NCBI RefSeq assembly: GCF_905115235.1
Contig: NC_051849.1
Coordinates: forward strand, 172,474,091-172,538,090
Reading direction: 5' to 3'
DNA: 64,000 nucleotides
From: Hermetia illucens
Taxonomy: Eukaryota > Arthropoda > Insecta > Diptera > Stratiomyidae
The notes under the pieces were generated by a model. The model was not told where the DNA came from. It worked only from the letters and a program-made list of their open reading frames with translations, and searched no databases. Below, piece after piece: positions 1-12,329 of this stretch (position 1 is the first letter of the stretch; every line of letters starts with the position of its first letter). Made by a program: the position numbers and the translations under genes.

Positions 1-1460
1 CTAATTCATATTGCTGGAGCTACTTGAGAATTTTTGCAGCATATATGGAAATACAATGCATTTTTTCATACGCCAACGTTTGGAGTGACGAATATTATAA
101 AATGTGATAACTTCCCACGTACATTCGGAATAGATAGGCAAGTCTATTTTCAGTTAGAATCACTTCTTCCAGTATCTCAAGAAAATCACGGTTTTTGTAA
201 ATATACACAGGCAGAACAAGGATTGCCGAGTTCAGCTAGTATTAGCTATATTTCGAACAACCTTTAAGAATTGAATAATTTAAGCCAAAAATAACAAGGT
301 AGTCCGCTGAAGGGTCATTTTTGGAAAACCTCTTTGAAAAAGTTGATTGAAAACTCGTCTTTCGGATATGAGGACATTTCTCACTTTTAATTACAAATAA
401 AATACAGTTACAACCAATACAAATGCACACGTAGAAAGGACTGGTGCTAAGTAATTATACTTGTAAACACGCTATTTACTTTGTGTTGCAATATTACGTA
501 AGGACATCAAGCTAAACTATCACCTAGGCATTCGAACCTCAGTCTAAACTCGATAATCACTCGGTTCTACCCTCATAAAATCTAAAGGAACTTGAATTTC
601 ACTTTGAAATTTTTGCTGCGTTTTTTTATGTAGCTATGTTGACAATTTATGTAGTAGAAACAATAACTCAATTCGGAAAACCTCCTAAAGTACTCAATTT
701 TCAATTTGCAGCTTTCTCTTTTCAGTCTTACTAAAATCGGTTTACTCTGTTTTTGCCTAGCTGTCAGTCAAATGCAATTTATTCGGAAACGATTGTACGT
801 ATTGAAACCACGAAATTTGACTTTACAATGTAACTATGCGATAGGCCACTATACTGGAAAATTGGTGCGATCCCTACTATTATCAGTAAAGTTATATTAG
901 GGCAAATTAGTGTTTTTTGAGCGAAGTTAGTGTACCGTAAATCGTTGAAGACTGCAGTATTCCAATAAAGTAAATATTTTAGTACAGTGAACACCCACAT
1001 GCACGACTACTTACCTGTGTTTCTCAGTAAAGTATATTCTAGAATTTTAGTCATCTGAGTAAATAAGTTGAATTTGGATGAACAGCTTTGTTGATCATAA
1101 TACATAGAATTTAATTTTAGTAAATAATAAATTTGAATTAAATTTTCTAGTTTCATAACCCAAATTTTGGATTGCATGAGCCACAGGTTGAAAATCCGGC
1201 CCTAGGAAAAAATTATGTCCGGGCAATTATATTTTGTTTAAGCCTCTATTTCGAGCTCTCCGATAAATCTCTGGGCTTAAATGAAATCAACCCTTTCTTG
1301 TCCCAGAAGATAGTGTTGCTACAATAGGCTTCGGCGTAGATTCTTATCGGAATTAGATAAAGTAAACATTTTGGTTGCTTTAATTTAAAAAGATATTGCG
1401 AACTCAGTTCTCCTTTTTTTACAAAATTGAGCTTAGATACAAAATGGCTTTAGAAAAATA
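1..1460. other. no gene recognised
   Basis: AT-rich DNA downstream of methyltransferase gene A. Open frames on either strand are short, lack recognisable motifs and have no splice-site context tying them together. I see no transposon protein, tRNA or tandem repeat here. Confidence 0.5.
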
Positions 1461-1466
1461 TTTATT
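1461..1466 (-). promoter_or_regulatory. candidate poly(A) signal of gene A
   Basis: AATAAA read on the minus strand, about 245 nt after the stop codon of gene A. It is the nearest canonical hexamer I noticed downstream. In an AT-rich region this can occur by chance. Confidence 0.25.
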
Positions 1467-1711
1467 TAATTTCCCAGCAACTTTCCAGTGACAAACAGTT
1501 ATTCAAGAAGGTTAGCTTTGAAGTCAAGATTATCTATCAAGGCATCACTCATTTAGTAGCGGTGGCAATCTCAGTACAAATTTTGAAAATACTGATCCTT
1601 GGTAAGCAAAACTATCAATAATTATATATATTTAAGTAATTGAATTCTTCCTATGCTATAATAATTAAATTCAATACTGATTGCAAAAATTATATTTTAG
1701 TGGAAACCACA

Positions 1712-4700
1712 TTATTTTACGGCGTATGCAACTGCAAGTTGATAGGGTGTACCAAATTCACTTTCACTCGGATTTTCAGCTTCTCGATATACGTTCAGCT
1801 CAGCAGCAATCTTTAAATAGTCCTTTAAATATTCCGTTTTTTCCATAGTTTCCATATTTGCAAAGATTGGGTTGACCGCAGTTATGAATCCTTGTAGTAA
1901 AAGCAAAAATATGCTAGAGTATTTCTGGATAAGGATTTTTATCCATTGCATACCTAATATGTTATCTAAGCCGGTATAAGTTATCCTTTTATCGATGATT
2001 TCAACGTTGTAATATCTAAACCCAGTGAGTTTGAAAATTTCTGACATAGCTTCTGCCACATTATCTTGGTTGATGAAGGAGGCAAAGAAATCACAGTTGC
2101 TTGACATTAAAGCATTCCACCTGGGAATTTTGGCGAGTTCGTCATATATGTTATATACTGCATGTTTGACTGGAAGTGTGAATAAACAATCACCGCCGGG
2201 TTTAAGGAGGTTATAGATATTTTTCATGCCCTTCCTGTGAAGTGAAATCATATAAAAGATCAGACTACGGGATGAATATAAAAAATTAGACAAAGGAACT
2301 ATGGAATTTGGAATAATTCGAATGATAACATTTCTAACTTCTAATAAGATATTTCAAATTTTATTAGGCAAATATTTTTATTTGTATTCTGTATATCTCA
2401 CATTGATTGGAACCCATTTGCGATTCAGTAATGCTTAAATGAGTTGGAAAACGGAAGCTAATCGCTTTAAGTCTGAAAAGTTTCCTTATATGGGGCATTT
2501 TTGGCGATAGATGCATAGTTTATTTTGAAAGTTCTGTATAATTTTTCAAGGTGTGACTAGTTTTTAGTTAGTTCTTAACAGAGTTCACGGTTAGATTTGA
2601 GTTTTATTTAACAATCCTGCAGAAGTGACAATAAAAGTAAAACAAAGGTGAATCTAAAATATTTATTCGCGAGGAGCTGAATCTCTGTTACAATTAACTA
2701 AAAAAATTGAAAAACCTAAAATTCAATGTTCCGATTTAGTCTCCCATCTAACTACTAAATATTCTTAACAACGCTTACCTTCCATAATTGGAGGATGACG
2801 ATTTCAGCTACCTTTTTTTACTTATTACTTTTTTCAAGAGTTGTTCATATAACCTCATATAATGTTGTATGCAATTTATAATTTGGCACTGCTAAGGTAC
2901 TATTTCGGTCTAGAACGTTAAAAAAAGTCTTTTTGCGATTCTTTTCCGGGCTCCTTTATTAGATATTGTAATGAGGCTTTTTTTTTAACATATAACTATA
3001 TAAAGAAAACTATACAAACAAAATTGTTTGCCAGTATCTTTCCAAAATATAGAGGGCGTCAAAGTCTGGTCATAGAAAAATTCTGCTTCCATTGCGGATA
3101 GTTAATCTCATGATTGAGAAGTGTGAAACAAAAAATTAAAAATAGTTCCTTTAAAAGGAGAGTTCTTTCACAGTAATTTAGCAGAAAATTTAGAAAATCG
3201 ATCGGCACTTTGAAAAAAAAAACTTTGAAAAATTGACCCCATGTTTAGTCCATTTTTATCGCAACTTTTTTTTTTATAGAAAATTATCAAATTGAATTGA
3301 ATTACTATGTTTGAGATATTAGAAAAAGATGTACACGAAATTTGGTAATGATTGGCCGAGCAGTGGCAGAGATTAACTGTCCGCATTGCAATTTTCAGAC
3401 AAAAAGCCTGTTGAGCCTGGTTTCGCTGTACACAAGTTTCCTTGGAGGCAGCCTTGGCGGCTTTTTCGGCCATTGCGATTTGCTCTTCGTCCTTTGACAT
3501 CACATAATAGTATGAACACTTTACAGCCCATTGTTTCCAGCATTTTGAAAAGTGTCATCTTTCCGCCATTGAATATTGAAAGTGAAATATGTTGTCAAAG
3601 CTGCTTGTTAGGAGATGACCATAAGCTCACAACGTATGCATTCCACCAAGTAAATAATGAAAATGTTAGTTTTTAGAGGAGTTTAGTGAGGCGATTTACT
3701 GGGATAACTCTACAAATTTCAGAATATTACCTAGCAGGGCTACGAGACGTTGTATAGAAAAGGTGTAAAATCGGTAAAAAATTTTTCTTTCAGACAGTGG
3801 GTCCAAATCCACCAACGTGCCCCTACGTACTCGCGATGATGACAGTGGAAATACATATAAGCTATTTTGAATTCAAAATCAAGAGCATTCATATCAATGA
3901 CAATGTGGGATCAGGGGCTAGTAGCTGGAGATTTCAATGACTTCCAATAACGTTACAAATGCGATAAATGCAGTTCACCTCTAGTGAGGACACTCCACAC
4001 TATTTGCAGAACAGATGGAATGGGTTGAATAGTCCAGAGGAAGCCTCTGGCATTTTAGGGCGGGTAATTCAATTTAATTCTCCCAGTAACATATAACTAC
4101 CTAGTGCGACATCTAATGTCTTAGGCGAGGTAACGGCAACCCACATGATAATATAGTAGAGAAGTTGACAAATTAGGACCTTTATGGAAGTGAAATGCAA
4201 ACAAGTTAGGAAACCGGATGTTTGGCGCTTCAGGTATGAAAGGTTTTGTTTGTTTCTTAGGTAAGCATATTTGGTCTTCGAACTATCCCATTTGTATGTA
4301 GCCCATACTCCATATGCATTTAGCATGTCAGACTATTTACTTTAGTGTGGTATTGATATTTAGTACTTTGGGTTGTAGTAACTTTGCAAATGTTTTTAAC
4401 TATAGGATAGAGTTAAGGGGGGTTTCTAGTCAATTTCTCCCAAAGATAGTAATATGGTATTATTAATTTAATTTGAGCAGTTATCGATATGGAGAGTATT
4501 TTGTGGTTTGGAAACCGTATAGAGGCAGCTTCACGATTTTTTTTTTCAGATTTTTTGATTGAGACGTTTAAATATCCAATATGACTATATTCAGTGAAAA
4601 AAATTTTACACACCCCTTTTGTATGTATGAGGACCCCCTTAATTTCAACGTAGGAAGCTGTAATTCAGTGTATGTCTGGGCGTTCAAAGTTCCCACCTGG

Positions 4701-7700
4701 GTAGACTATGCGAGCAAATTGTTCTAAAAAAGTACTTAAAATGCCTGGGATTTGAACACATGGCGACGGATTGCACTAGCACCATCGATAGATCGAAACT
4801 GTGTCCAAGATGTGGAGGAGAAAGTCTTTTGACTGCACCAAGGAACCTGAATGTCTTCTATGCAACGAAATTAAAGATCGCGATTATGACCATATAACAG
4901 GTTGTGCCAGGTGCCAGGATTGCCTTAACTAGCTTACATAAATGAGAGTCATCCAGCTGAATTTAAATCAATGCCAAGCTGCTCACGACCTGTTGTTGCA
5001 AAGCGTCTTTGAAAAGGAAAGTGATGTTATTGTCTGTGAGCAATACAAAAACCTCCACCAAGACGTTTGAGAAACAGATGCAAGGAGAAAGTCTGTGGGC
5101 CTGTGGAAATCGAATGGTGCACCGCGAAAACGACTTTGTGAGGGTTAAGGTCGACGACTTCTACATTTACAGTTGCGATGCCGCACCAAGTATGTCAGCA
5201 TGAGAATATTGCAATTGAAACAAATTAGTGAGAAACGCTAAAGAGCACAAGCTCATTGCCGGTGACTTCAACGAATGGGCATAGGAGTGGTGAAGTCGTG
5301 AAACAAATGAAAGAGGAAGAAATCTACTCGAGGTGTAATCCTGCCTAGATATCACCCTGGCTAATGTCGGAAGTGTAAACACGTTTAGGCGTGGAGAACT
5401 AGGTTTCACCGAGGATCTTACTTTCGTAAATTGATCAAGCATATACATTGGCATGCTAGTGAGGAGTATACTAATACCCCAGGCGATATATATAACCATT
5501 GATAAGCGACCTAGAACAATAAATGTTAACTCGAAGAGACGAGAATCAGGTTGGTCATCAGGATCACTTGGTGAGAATACAATTCTAGAGGTATTGCGGT
5601 GTTATACTGAGTTTAATGGGACGGTTGCAGATAAGGTGTTGCCGCTGTCCCAATAGATATATCGAGCCTGTGATGCTTTCGAGCCAAGACGTATACACCC
5701 TCAAAAGCGGAATCCAAACTACTGGTGGAACGTTGAAATAGCGAAATGCCAGTCGGAATGCTTGAAGGCCAGAATGCGAAGTCGATCTCGAAGAAACACG
5801 CCGGAATATGAACAACGGTACCTCGATAATAAAAACGCGCGTAAAAAGTTGCTATCACGAAGATTAAAAATGATTGCTTCAAGCGACTCTGCAGTGAGGT
5901 AGATTCTGACCCTTGGGGAGGTGCATACAAGTCGGTTATGTCGGCAGTAAAAGGTAAAAGGTCTTCTTCTATTATGTGTTCCAGATTGCTGTAGGAGATC
6001 GTTTCGACAGTTTCTCCAACGTCTGGAAATTATACTTCCTACGATCTCACTAAGTGACGAAAATATCTCTCCAGTAACCACGGACAAAGTTCTGGACGCA
6101 TCCCCCGATATTGATCGAATCCCCAACAAGGCGAAGAATAAGAATTTTCGTACCAGTATTCGCAGGCTGTCTAAAAGAAGGATCTTTTCGCACGGAGTGG
6201 AAATTACAAAAACTTGTATTGATCCTGAAGCCAGGTAGGCCGATTGGTGAGCCAAAATCCTACAGACCTATCTGTCTTCTGAATACAATAGGCAAGGTTC
6301 TCGAGCGGATAATATATAACGGCCTATATCAAATAATTGATAGTGGCAAATAACCGATAAGGATAGGCAGTTTGGATTCCAGAAGGTTCGGTCAAAGGTT
6401 CATGCCACCAAAGTGGTTTTTGAATTAGCTAGGAAAGCCTTTGGCGAACGCAAATACTGTGCGCTGGTGACTTTCGACATCAAAAACGTATTCAATTCCG
6501 CCAGACGGAGCCGTATCATCGAAGTGCTCATCGCGGTATGAACGCTAAATTATATATTAAGTATAATCTTCGGCTACTTCTGACAGCGGAACTTACTTTA
6601 CGATTCGGATAAAGGGTCAAAGACATACGATATAACGGCAGGAGTTCTATAGGGGTCTGTTCTGGGCCCTCTGCTATGGAACATAATGTAAGATGCCGTT
6701 CTACGGTGCCCAAAAGCTAAGCAGGCTGTTGTCGTGGGATTCGAAAATGACGTTGGGTGGTCATAACATCCAATCACCCTGACAAAGTAGAAATTTATGC
6801 GATTGAGGCTATCTGTACGATCAAGTCGGACTGAAGCTTGCCGAAAAGAAAACGGAGCTGGTACTTTTTACAAAGTGACGGAAATGAAAAACCGTTTAGA
6901 TCTGCATCGGCTCACATACAGTTCGCTTCCAGCCATTGCTAAAATACTTGGGAGTAACTTTCAACTCAATAACGCAACGGCTAGTTTTAAATCCCATTCA
7001 AAGCTTACTGGGCAAAAAGCAGCGACCATTACCTCGACATTAGCAAGGATGCTACCAATTATAGGCGGCCCGAAATACAGCCGACGATTACTTTTATCGC
7101 GAGTCGTCAGCTCTCTTCTTTTATACGCTGGACCAGTGTGGGCATCTGCGATAAAAATTGTTGAAAATCGCAGACAGTTTCAAGTTGTATTTTGGCTAAG
7201 TGCTCTCCGCACGTACTCCGGCTACCGAACAATATTGTATGAGGCAGCATGCGTAATTGCGGGGATGATTCGAGTGGATGTTTTAGCCCATGAAGCAATC
7301 GCGAGAAGCAGGAAGCTAGCCTTAGCAAGCAAACTGAGCGAATGAGGTAATTAGCTGGGTGGTAAACAGTATGGGACCAGGCGAAGAATGGTCGTTGGAC
7401 ATACAGGCTACAGGATGCAGAACGCCCAAGCAGAAATCTCGAGAATAAGCTGGGGTCCACGTTAACGGTGGAAGGTTAGCTATATGGTGAAATCGAGTAC
7501 CGCGTGGAATGCTAATGCAACTAACACCACATAAAGTAGAAGCGGATATTCCATGAAGAGTTACTAAACTGAGCAGCCCCGAGAAGCAATACCAGAACGC
7601 GGGGAGAGTGTGGCAAAAATATAGACAGACAGAGGGACGGACAGACTGACAGACCTTGAAAAGCGAAGCGACCGACACCTTAAAAGCCGAAATCCCACAC

Positions 7701-8289
7701 TAAAATTGTAAGGAGTTAGCATGAGCACTTGTTCTACCAAAACACCAGCTTGGTATCAATTGCCTGCTATTCCCTCTTTTTGCTCAGAGAATTCCAGTTA
7801 CTTTTATTGCAAAATGTATGGAGCACTCACTAGATTATAGGTAATAACTAGGAACTATTATTTGTGAAGATTTTTACTGTCCCTTGGAACAATGAACTAT
7901 AACACTCACTTTTGATCACGCACCCACTGTAAACAATAAAGCGAAGTGATGTGGTCGAATCCTTCTGGATAATCTTTCAGAAACAAGTCTATATCACCGT
8001 TTTCAATATCTAATATTTGAAAGTGAACATTGTCACGCTCGTACAGCCTTTTGGCATGTTTAATCATTTTTTCCAAAATATCCACTCCAACTAATTTTCC
8101 AAACGGTTTTGGTATACGCGGTAGAATGAAATCGATCGTTATGTCGCCCGGACCGCAACCGATGTCTAATACGGTTTCGGTGCCATTATTTCGCCACCGA
8201 ATTATTTTAGAATATTCTTCCAATAATTGGTCAGCATCCCGACGTTGTATCCGATTCGCTTGTGTATAGTTTGAAGGAGAAGGATCCAT
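1712..8289 (-). CDS. JHAMT-like SAM-dependent methyltransferase, paralogue A (3 exons)
   Basis: Exons 8289-7910, 2234-1954 and 1890-1712 join to 840 nt (279 aa plus stop), the usual length for insect juvenile hormone acid O-methyltransferase. Such enzymes move a methyl from S-adenosylmethionine to the carboxylate of JH acid or farnesoic acid in the cytosol. Seen directly: SAM motif I VLDIGCGPGD at residues 40-49, the acidic GVD end of strand 2 near 68-70, FDHITSLYCLQWV near 111-123 and NIYNLLKPGGDCLF just after the first splice. Gln15 and Trp122 match the Gln and Trp thought to hold the substrate acid in this family. Splice sites are AA/GTGAGT to CACAG/GAAGG (phase 2) and TTAG/GTATGC to TACAAG/GATTC (phase 1, 63-bp intron). 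The start at 8289 was chosen because it aligns with the starts of C and D. The first intron is 5,675 bp and holds an antisense LINE. Closest relative in the window is B. The exact acid substrate is inferred. Confidence 0.9.
2300..4190. other. intron 1 of gene A, no further gene recognised
   Basis: AT-rich intronic DNA between exon 2 of gene A and the first repeat copy. An open patch near 3370-3560 gives lysine/alanine-rich frames on the minus strand, but there are no splice signals or motif I can name. Confidence 0.45.
4195..4690 (-). repeat. copy of dispersed non-coding repeat (family N), minus orientation
   Basis: Read on the minus strand this carries blocks shared with the copies at 31885-32668 and 30905-31460: an AAACCTTTCATACCTGAAGC-type end (4205-4240), a block around ATCGATA and TTAAATTAATAATA (4450-4500), and the GAAGCTGCCTC block (about 4525). 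The middle of the element is partly lost. No protein is encoded. The family is probably a non-autonomous transposon, but no terminal repeats or target duplications could be fixed. Confidence 0.6.
4736..7460 (+). mobile_element. R1/Jockey-group LINE, decayed, antisense in intron 1 of gene A
   Basis: Parts appear in the expected order of an R1-like non-LTR retrotransposon. ORF1 zinc-knuckle residues (KCLGFEHMATDC, CPRCG) lie at 4738-4930. The endonuclease start MRVIQLNLNQCQAAHDLL is at 4942, and LIAGDFNEWA is near 5253. Reverse transcriptase motifs are YRPICLLNTIGKVLERII near 6261, FDIKNVFNSA near 6470 and GSVLGPLLWN near 6650. An open C-terminal thumb/linker stretch runs 6797-7345. The frame changes many times and stops are frequent, so this copy is dead. 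The 3' end is poorly defined and fades out by about 7460-7690. It runs opposite to the host gene, so its own signals would not be read in the host transcript. Confidence 0.85.
7690..7905. other. 5' end of intron 1 of gene A
   Basis: Short AT-rich stretch between the LINE remains and the exon 1 donor site. It shares CAGAGAATTCCAGTTA with the same place in gene B (about 23710), showing that the intron starts are homologous. Confidence 0.5.
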
Positions 8290-8900
8290 TTTCAACTTGA
8301 ATCGATGGAAGGTAGTTACTATCTTAAGTCTTGACAAAGCGCGAATGACTTAAGTTCGCAGCAAAGCTTGGTATAAAAACGGCTAAGTAGTTATGAATGT
8401 ACGTATGGGTGCATGGCTGTTAATTGACTAAACTGATTTTAATTATAGGAGGTGTGAACATGTTTAATTCTACACTAGAGACTGCTGGCATATTCCACGA
8501 GAATATACGGGATGTAGATATTTCGAAATTAACATATTTATTTTAGATTATAGATAGGCCTTGTCTGAATGAAGTAATATAACGCTAAGAGTGATGTGAA
8601 GCTGTTATATTTCTAATTTTAAGCCAGTCATTGTTTGAATATTTACAGATTTAGACAAAATGATATGTCAGCATTTGAAATAGAAAAAGTAGTTCAAATA
8701 AATGTAGAGGAAGTGTTCTTCATGGGTGTTGAAACGAAGAATTCTTTACCATCTGGCAGGGCAGACGAATGGGTGATATTTGAGATACAAACCATGAGAT
8801 TTGGGTGCTGGACCTTTGCGATAAGGTGCTAGGACAGTTTAATATGAAAACACACCAACGCTAACTTAATGTCTGAGGCAAACTCATGTGTTCAATGAGT
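8290..8900 (-). promoter_or_regulatory. 5' flank of gene A, duplicated in front of gene B
   Basis: Upstream DNA of gene A aligns well with 24203-24760 upstream of gene B. Shared blocks include AGACTTAAGATAGTAACTACC, the AAGCTTGGTATAAAAACGG region (about 8360-8385) and GCCAGTCATTGTTTGAATAT (about 8620). The promoter is expected near here, but no clear TATA box or initiator in the right orientation could be fixed. A small open patch on the plus strand (8635-8832) is partly kept between the two copies; its meaning is unknown. Confidence 0.5.
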
Positions 8901-8934
8901 TTATGCTCTTGTTTCGATCTTTTTGATTATTTCC

Positions 8935-9415
8935 TAGTGGACGCTTTTTAAGATTTTGGGTAAAACGAAACCCTATTAGGTTCGGTTTAATCTCTTATAT
9001 GGAAAACGGGGGTGCAATTTTTTTTAATCAAGTATAGTCGTATTGGATATTAAACGAAAGGTCTCTATTAGTATCTTCCGACACCGATATTATTTTTCAC
9101 ATTTGTTGCAATGGGGAGCAGTGCATGGATCTGAAAAGGGTAAATCTACGGCGTCAAAATATTCTCCATACAAAACCTGTTTGAATTAAGTTAATAATAG
9201 TGTATTACCATCATATTCATTAAAGTATAAATATATAAATTAGAGTATATTTTTAAGAAATTGATTGGGAACCTCTTTAAGTTTATCTTAGAATGCCGTA
9301 ATAAATGTTATATTATAGACGCTACCAAGTTTGGTGGAAATCACACTATTACTAACAAAGTTATAATAGGTCAAAGTTGCCACTTTTCTGCAAATTTGTT
9401 GCATTCTTAAACTTT
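8935..9415 (+). repeat. dispersed non-coding repeat (family N), plus orientation
   Basis: Shares with the long copy at 31885-32668 the blocks AAACGAAAGGTCTCTATTAG, GAATTAAGTTAATAATAGT, and the segment AAGTTTGGTGGAAATCACAC followed by TATTACTAACAAAGTTATAA (9330-9375). A homologous copy sits at the matching place upstream of gene B (24765-25145), so this insertion may predate the A/B duplication. Confidence 0.7.
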
Positions 9416-9444
9416 GAATGTCAGTATCATACTAAAGTGAATGG

Positions 9445-11085
9445 TCTTCATCCTTTTCTTCAGCCTCTGTCCCGTTCACAAGCGGGGTCGGCTCGTCGTG
9501 ATCGGCTTCACCATTTGGCTCTATCGAATGCCTGATCTGGGTGCAATCTCGAGGCTTTCAAATTCCCATCTAGCGTATCAAGCCACCGTTGTTTAGGTCT
9601 GCCTTTTGGTCGTTTACCATCGACTTCGATGTTCAGACCAATCTTGGCAAGTGAATTCTCGTTGGCACGAATTGTGTGACCATACCGTCGAAGACGCCTC
9701 TCTCGCAATTTTTCCACGATCGGTGCAGCCCCATAACGATCGCGGATATCCTCATTTCGGATGTGATCTAAACGTGTGACGCCACTAGTCCAACGTAGCA
9801 CATCTTCGTCTCCATTACCGCAAGACGTCGTTCATTGTCTTTTATAGTTGGTCAACACTCAGAACCATAGAGAGCGACAGGACGGACGACATTTCGGTAA
9901 ATTTTAGATTTGGAACGTTCGTTGATATGTCGATCACAAAGGACACCAGTTGTGGAACGCCACTTCATCCAAGTTGCGTTAATGCGTGAAGCAATTTCAT
10001 GTCCGGATAGCTGAGTGGTTAGAGGACAAGGCTGTCGTACGGAAGGTCGCGGTTCAAATCTCGCTGGCGGCAATGGGATTTGTATCGTGATTTAACGTCG
10101 GATACCAGTCGACTCAGCTGCGAATGAGTGCCTGAGTCAAATCAGGGTAATAATCTCGGGCGAGCGTAATGCTGACCACATTGCCTCCTACAGTATACTG
10201 TAGTGTACCGTTACGGTCTTGAATGAAGTGCTCTAACACACTTCAAGGCCCTGATCCAATATGGATTGTTGTGCCAACGATTATTATTAATTTCATAACG
10301 CAGTTCTCCATTGGCTGATAGCGTTGATCGGAGGTATTTAAATCGCTCAGTTCTGGGCAGATCACTGCCGCTGACAGTGATTGCGCTTGTTTTATGGGGA
10401 TCGGTCGTCAAAAATTTTGCTTAAATTCAATCTGAGACCGTGTTACAAGAGGCGATCATTCCATTTTTGAACAAGTTGCTCGAGATCATTTTTGTTATCA
10501 GATGCTAGGAAAACATCATCTGCATAAAGCAGTGTGTAGGGCGCTGGACGTTGGATATCCCGTGTGACGGTGTCCATAACAAGAACAAAGAGGAGTGATG
10601 AGAGGGCGCTTCCTTGCTGAACACCAACAGAGACACGAAGTGGTTTTGATATACCTGCCATACTTCGAACTTTACTGTTCGGATCGTGGTAGAGCAATTG
10701 AACCCAGCGCACGAGTTCTTCTGGTACTAAGTGTTGTCGTAAAGCATGCTAGATGAGTTCGTGTGGTACACGGTCAAACGCTTTCTCTAGATCCAGAAAG
10801 GCAATGTAAAAAGGGTGATGCTTCTCACGGTGTTTCTCCATGAGTAACCGCGCAGCGTGTATTGCGTCAGTAGTTCCGCAGTTCTTGACAAATCCGGCTT
10901 GATTCATGGTTATTTCAACGATTTCGCGAATACGTTTGTCATGAATGCGTTCAAAAATCTTCATGGTATGGGAACCGTTCTTGTCATTAACGCAACAGAA
11001 GGGTTCGATATCCTGTGTGCGTTCATTACGGCTTTTAGCAAGTCGATATCGATCTCGCTGGCCATCCGTTTTCCGGGACTTAAGA
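9445..11085 (-). mobile_element. RTE-clade LINE fragment (reverse transcriptase half), copy 1
   Basis: On the minus strand the frames give a string of RTE-type reverse transcriptase segments: FYIAFLDLEKAFDRVPHELI near 10790, RVSVGVQQGSALSSLLFVLV near 10600, YADDVF near 10520, YLRSTLSANGELRYEI near 10320, IASRINATWMKWRSTTGVL near 9960, LYGSEC near 9855 and the C-terminal RRYGHTIRANENSLAKIGLN near 9670. It matches the copy at 61945-64000. The 5' half is missing, and NDKNG is joined straight to SHTMKIF, so the stretch between was deleted. A SINE interrupts it at 10001-10288. It has stops and frame changes and is dead. Confidence 0.85.
10001..10288 (+). mobile_element. tRNA-derived SINE, copy 1, inside the RTE fragment
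   Basis: The head GTCCGGATAGCTGAGTGGTT contains a pol III A box (TAGCTGAGTGG), followed by a B box (GGTTCAAATCT, near 10053). A roughly 200-bp unrelated body and a short ATT-repeat tail follow. The 8-bp target duplication AATTTCAT is at 9993-10000 and 10289-10296. The uninterrupted RTE copy at about 62490 reads GCAATTTCATAACGCAG, showing the empty site. It differs from the second copy (30581-30881) at only about seven positions by eye, so the family is young. Confidence 0.9.
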
Positions 11086-11089
11086 ACTA

Positions 11090-12325
11090 AATAAAATCGA
11101 ATTTTATTATAAAAACACCCATGTGTCATACTTCTTTAACTGACCCATTTTTGCATTTTCCTGAATGGAGAACCTTTCAAGAATATTTTGAGAAAATTTG
11201 AGAAGAATCGGTGAAAAACTAACGAATATACAGCAGTTTAAGCATACAAGACCCAGTTCGGACTCGTGGTTCAAATGGCAAAAAGCTGCAGCAATACATG
11301 TATAGTGTTGTTTTGGATATTTTGGATGTTATCAAGTCTATCTATGAAGATCTGAACAAAGATGTTACTCCTACCCATGTTGTTCCAAAGAAGCTATTTA
11401 TTCAAAATGACTGTAGGACATTTCTCTTCTTCGGAAGGTTCTACGGTAATTCCATTTATATTTGGAAAATAAAGACCATTCATTCTTTTTCTAAGTAATA
11501 TCATCGTATTTTTGGAATTACTGAAAACATACACACATACAAAGTACATTTCTACTCACTGTTTCGAAATTTCGATGAACAAGTACGGTAATTCTCAGCA
11601 AAAGTGCGATAAGCAACTTTTGTAAATAGAGATGATGAGAGCCTCTCTCCACAGGCTAAGAAAATAATAGAGAGGGAATAGGAAATGGACTAACCAGCTT
11701 TAATCAAAAAGTGGTTTGGAAGTCCGTCGTGATCAGGACCAATATTTGCGTCAAAGTTATCAATAAAGTACTCGACTAGGAAGTGAATAAGGAGGGGAAT
11801 AGTAAGAGATACAAGACAGCAGGAAGGAAATGACACAGAATGAAGGAAAGTAATGACAGGATAGTTGGGAGGAGGAAGCAGAGGAACCAACGAGTTTGAC
11901 TAAAGGCGGAGATAGCTGGGCGGGATTCCAGGAGTTGCGAATTTAAGGCTAGGTTAATAACTTGTGGAAATCTTTCAGCTCAGGATCAATCTCGCAAGCT
12001 TACATATAAGAAGTTGGAAAGTTGGAAACTGGCAGTTAACTAGTTGAATTTCGGAAAGAACTTTAGAGTCATTTCCAAATCATTATTTCCTTAAAATGCA
12101 ACGGTGAATTAGACGAAGTCCTGTTAAAATTCTACAAAGTGATTTATGCTCATCTATATGGGGGTACCACGTCTGTGTGTTGCCACTCTAAAAACAATAG
12201 TACACTACAGAGAAGTTGTAAAATCTGAGCAAGAAATGATGCCAAAAAAGGCGGAACCTGCAAAAGGTACTTCTCTCCACTTTCCACAGGAGAAAATAAG
12301 ACTCACAAAAGTATCTATATAACAC
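11090..12325. other. no gene recognised
   Basis: Intergenic DNA with short frames only. Nothing recognisable apart from a purine-rich stretch near 11640-11900. Confidence 0.45.
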
Positions 12326-12329
12326 CAAA

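Noticed and set aside
3386-3676. Plus-strand frame ending in a Cys-containing stretch, faintly like a zinc-finger-associated domain
   Set aside because: Cysteine spacing does not fit, splice signals are missing and nothing nearby continues the gene.
8290-8337. Upstream start for gene A giving an extra 16 residues
   Set aside because: The codon at 8337 is TTG, not ATG. The ATG at 8289 aligns with the starts of C and D.
10001-10072. Possible tRNA gene (A and B boxes present)
   Set aside because: It is the head of a SINE with target duplications. The acceptor ends do not pair as in a tRNA and the same head starts the second SINE copy.
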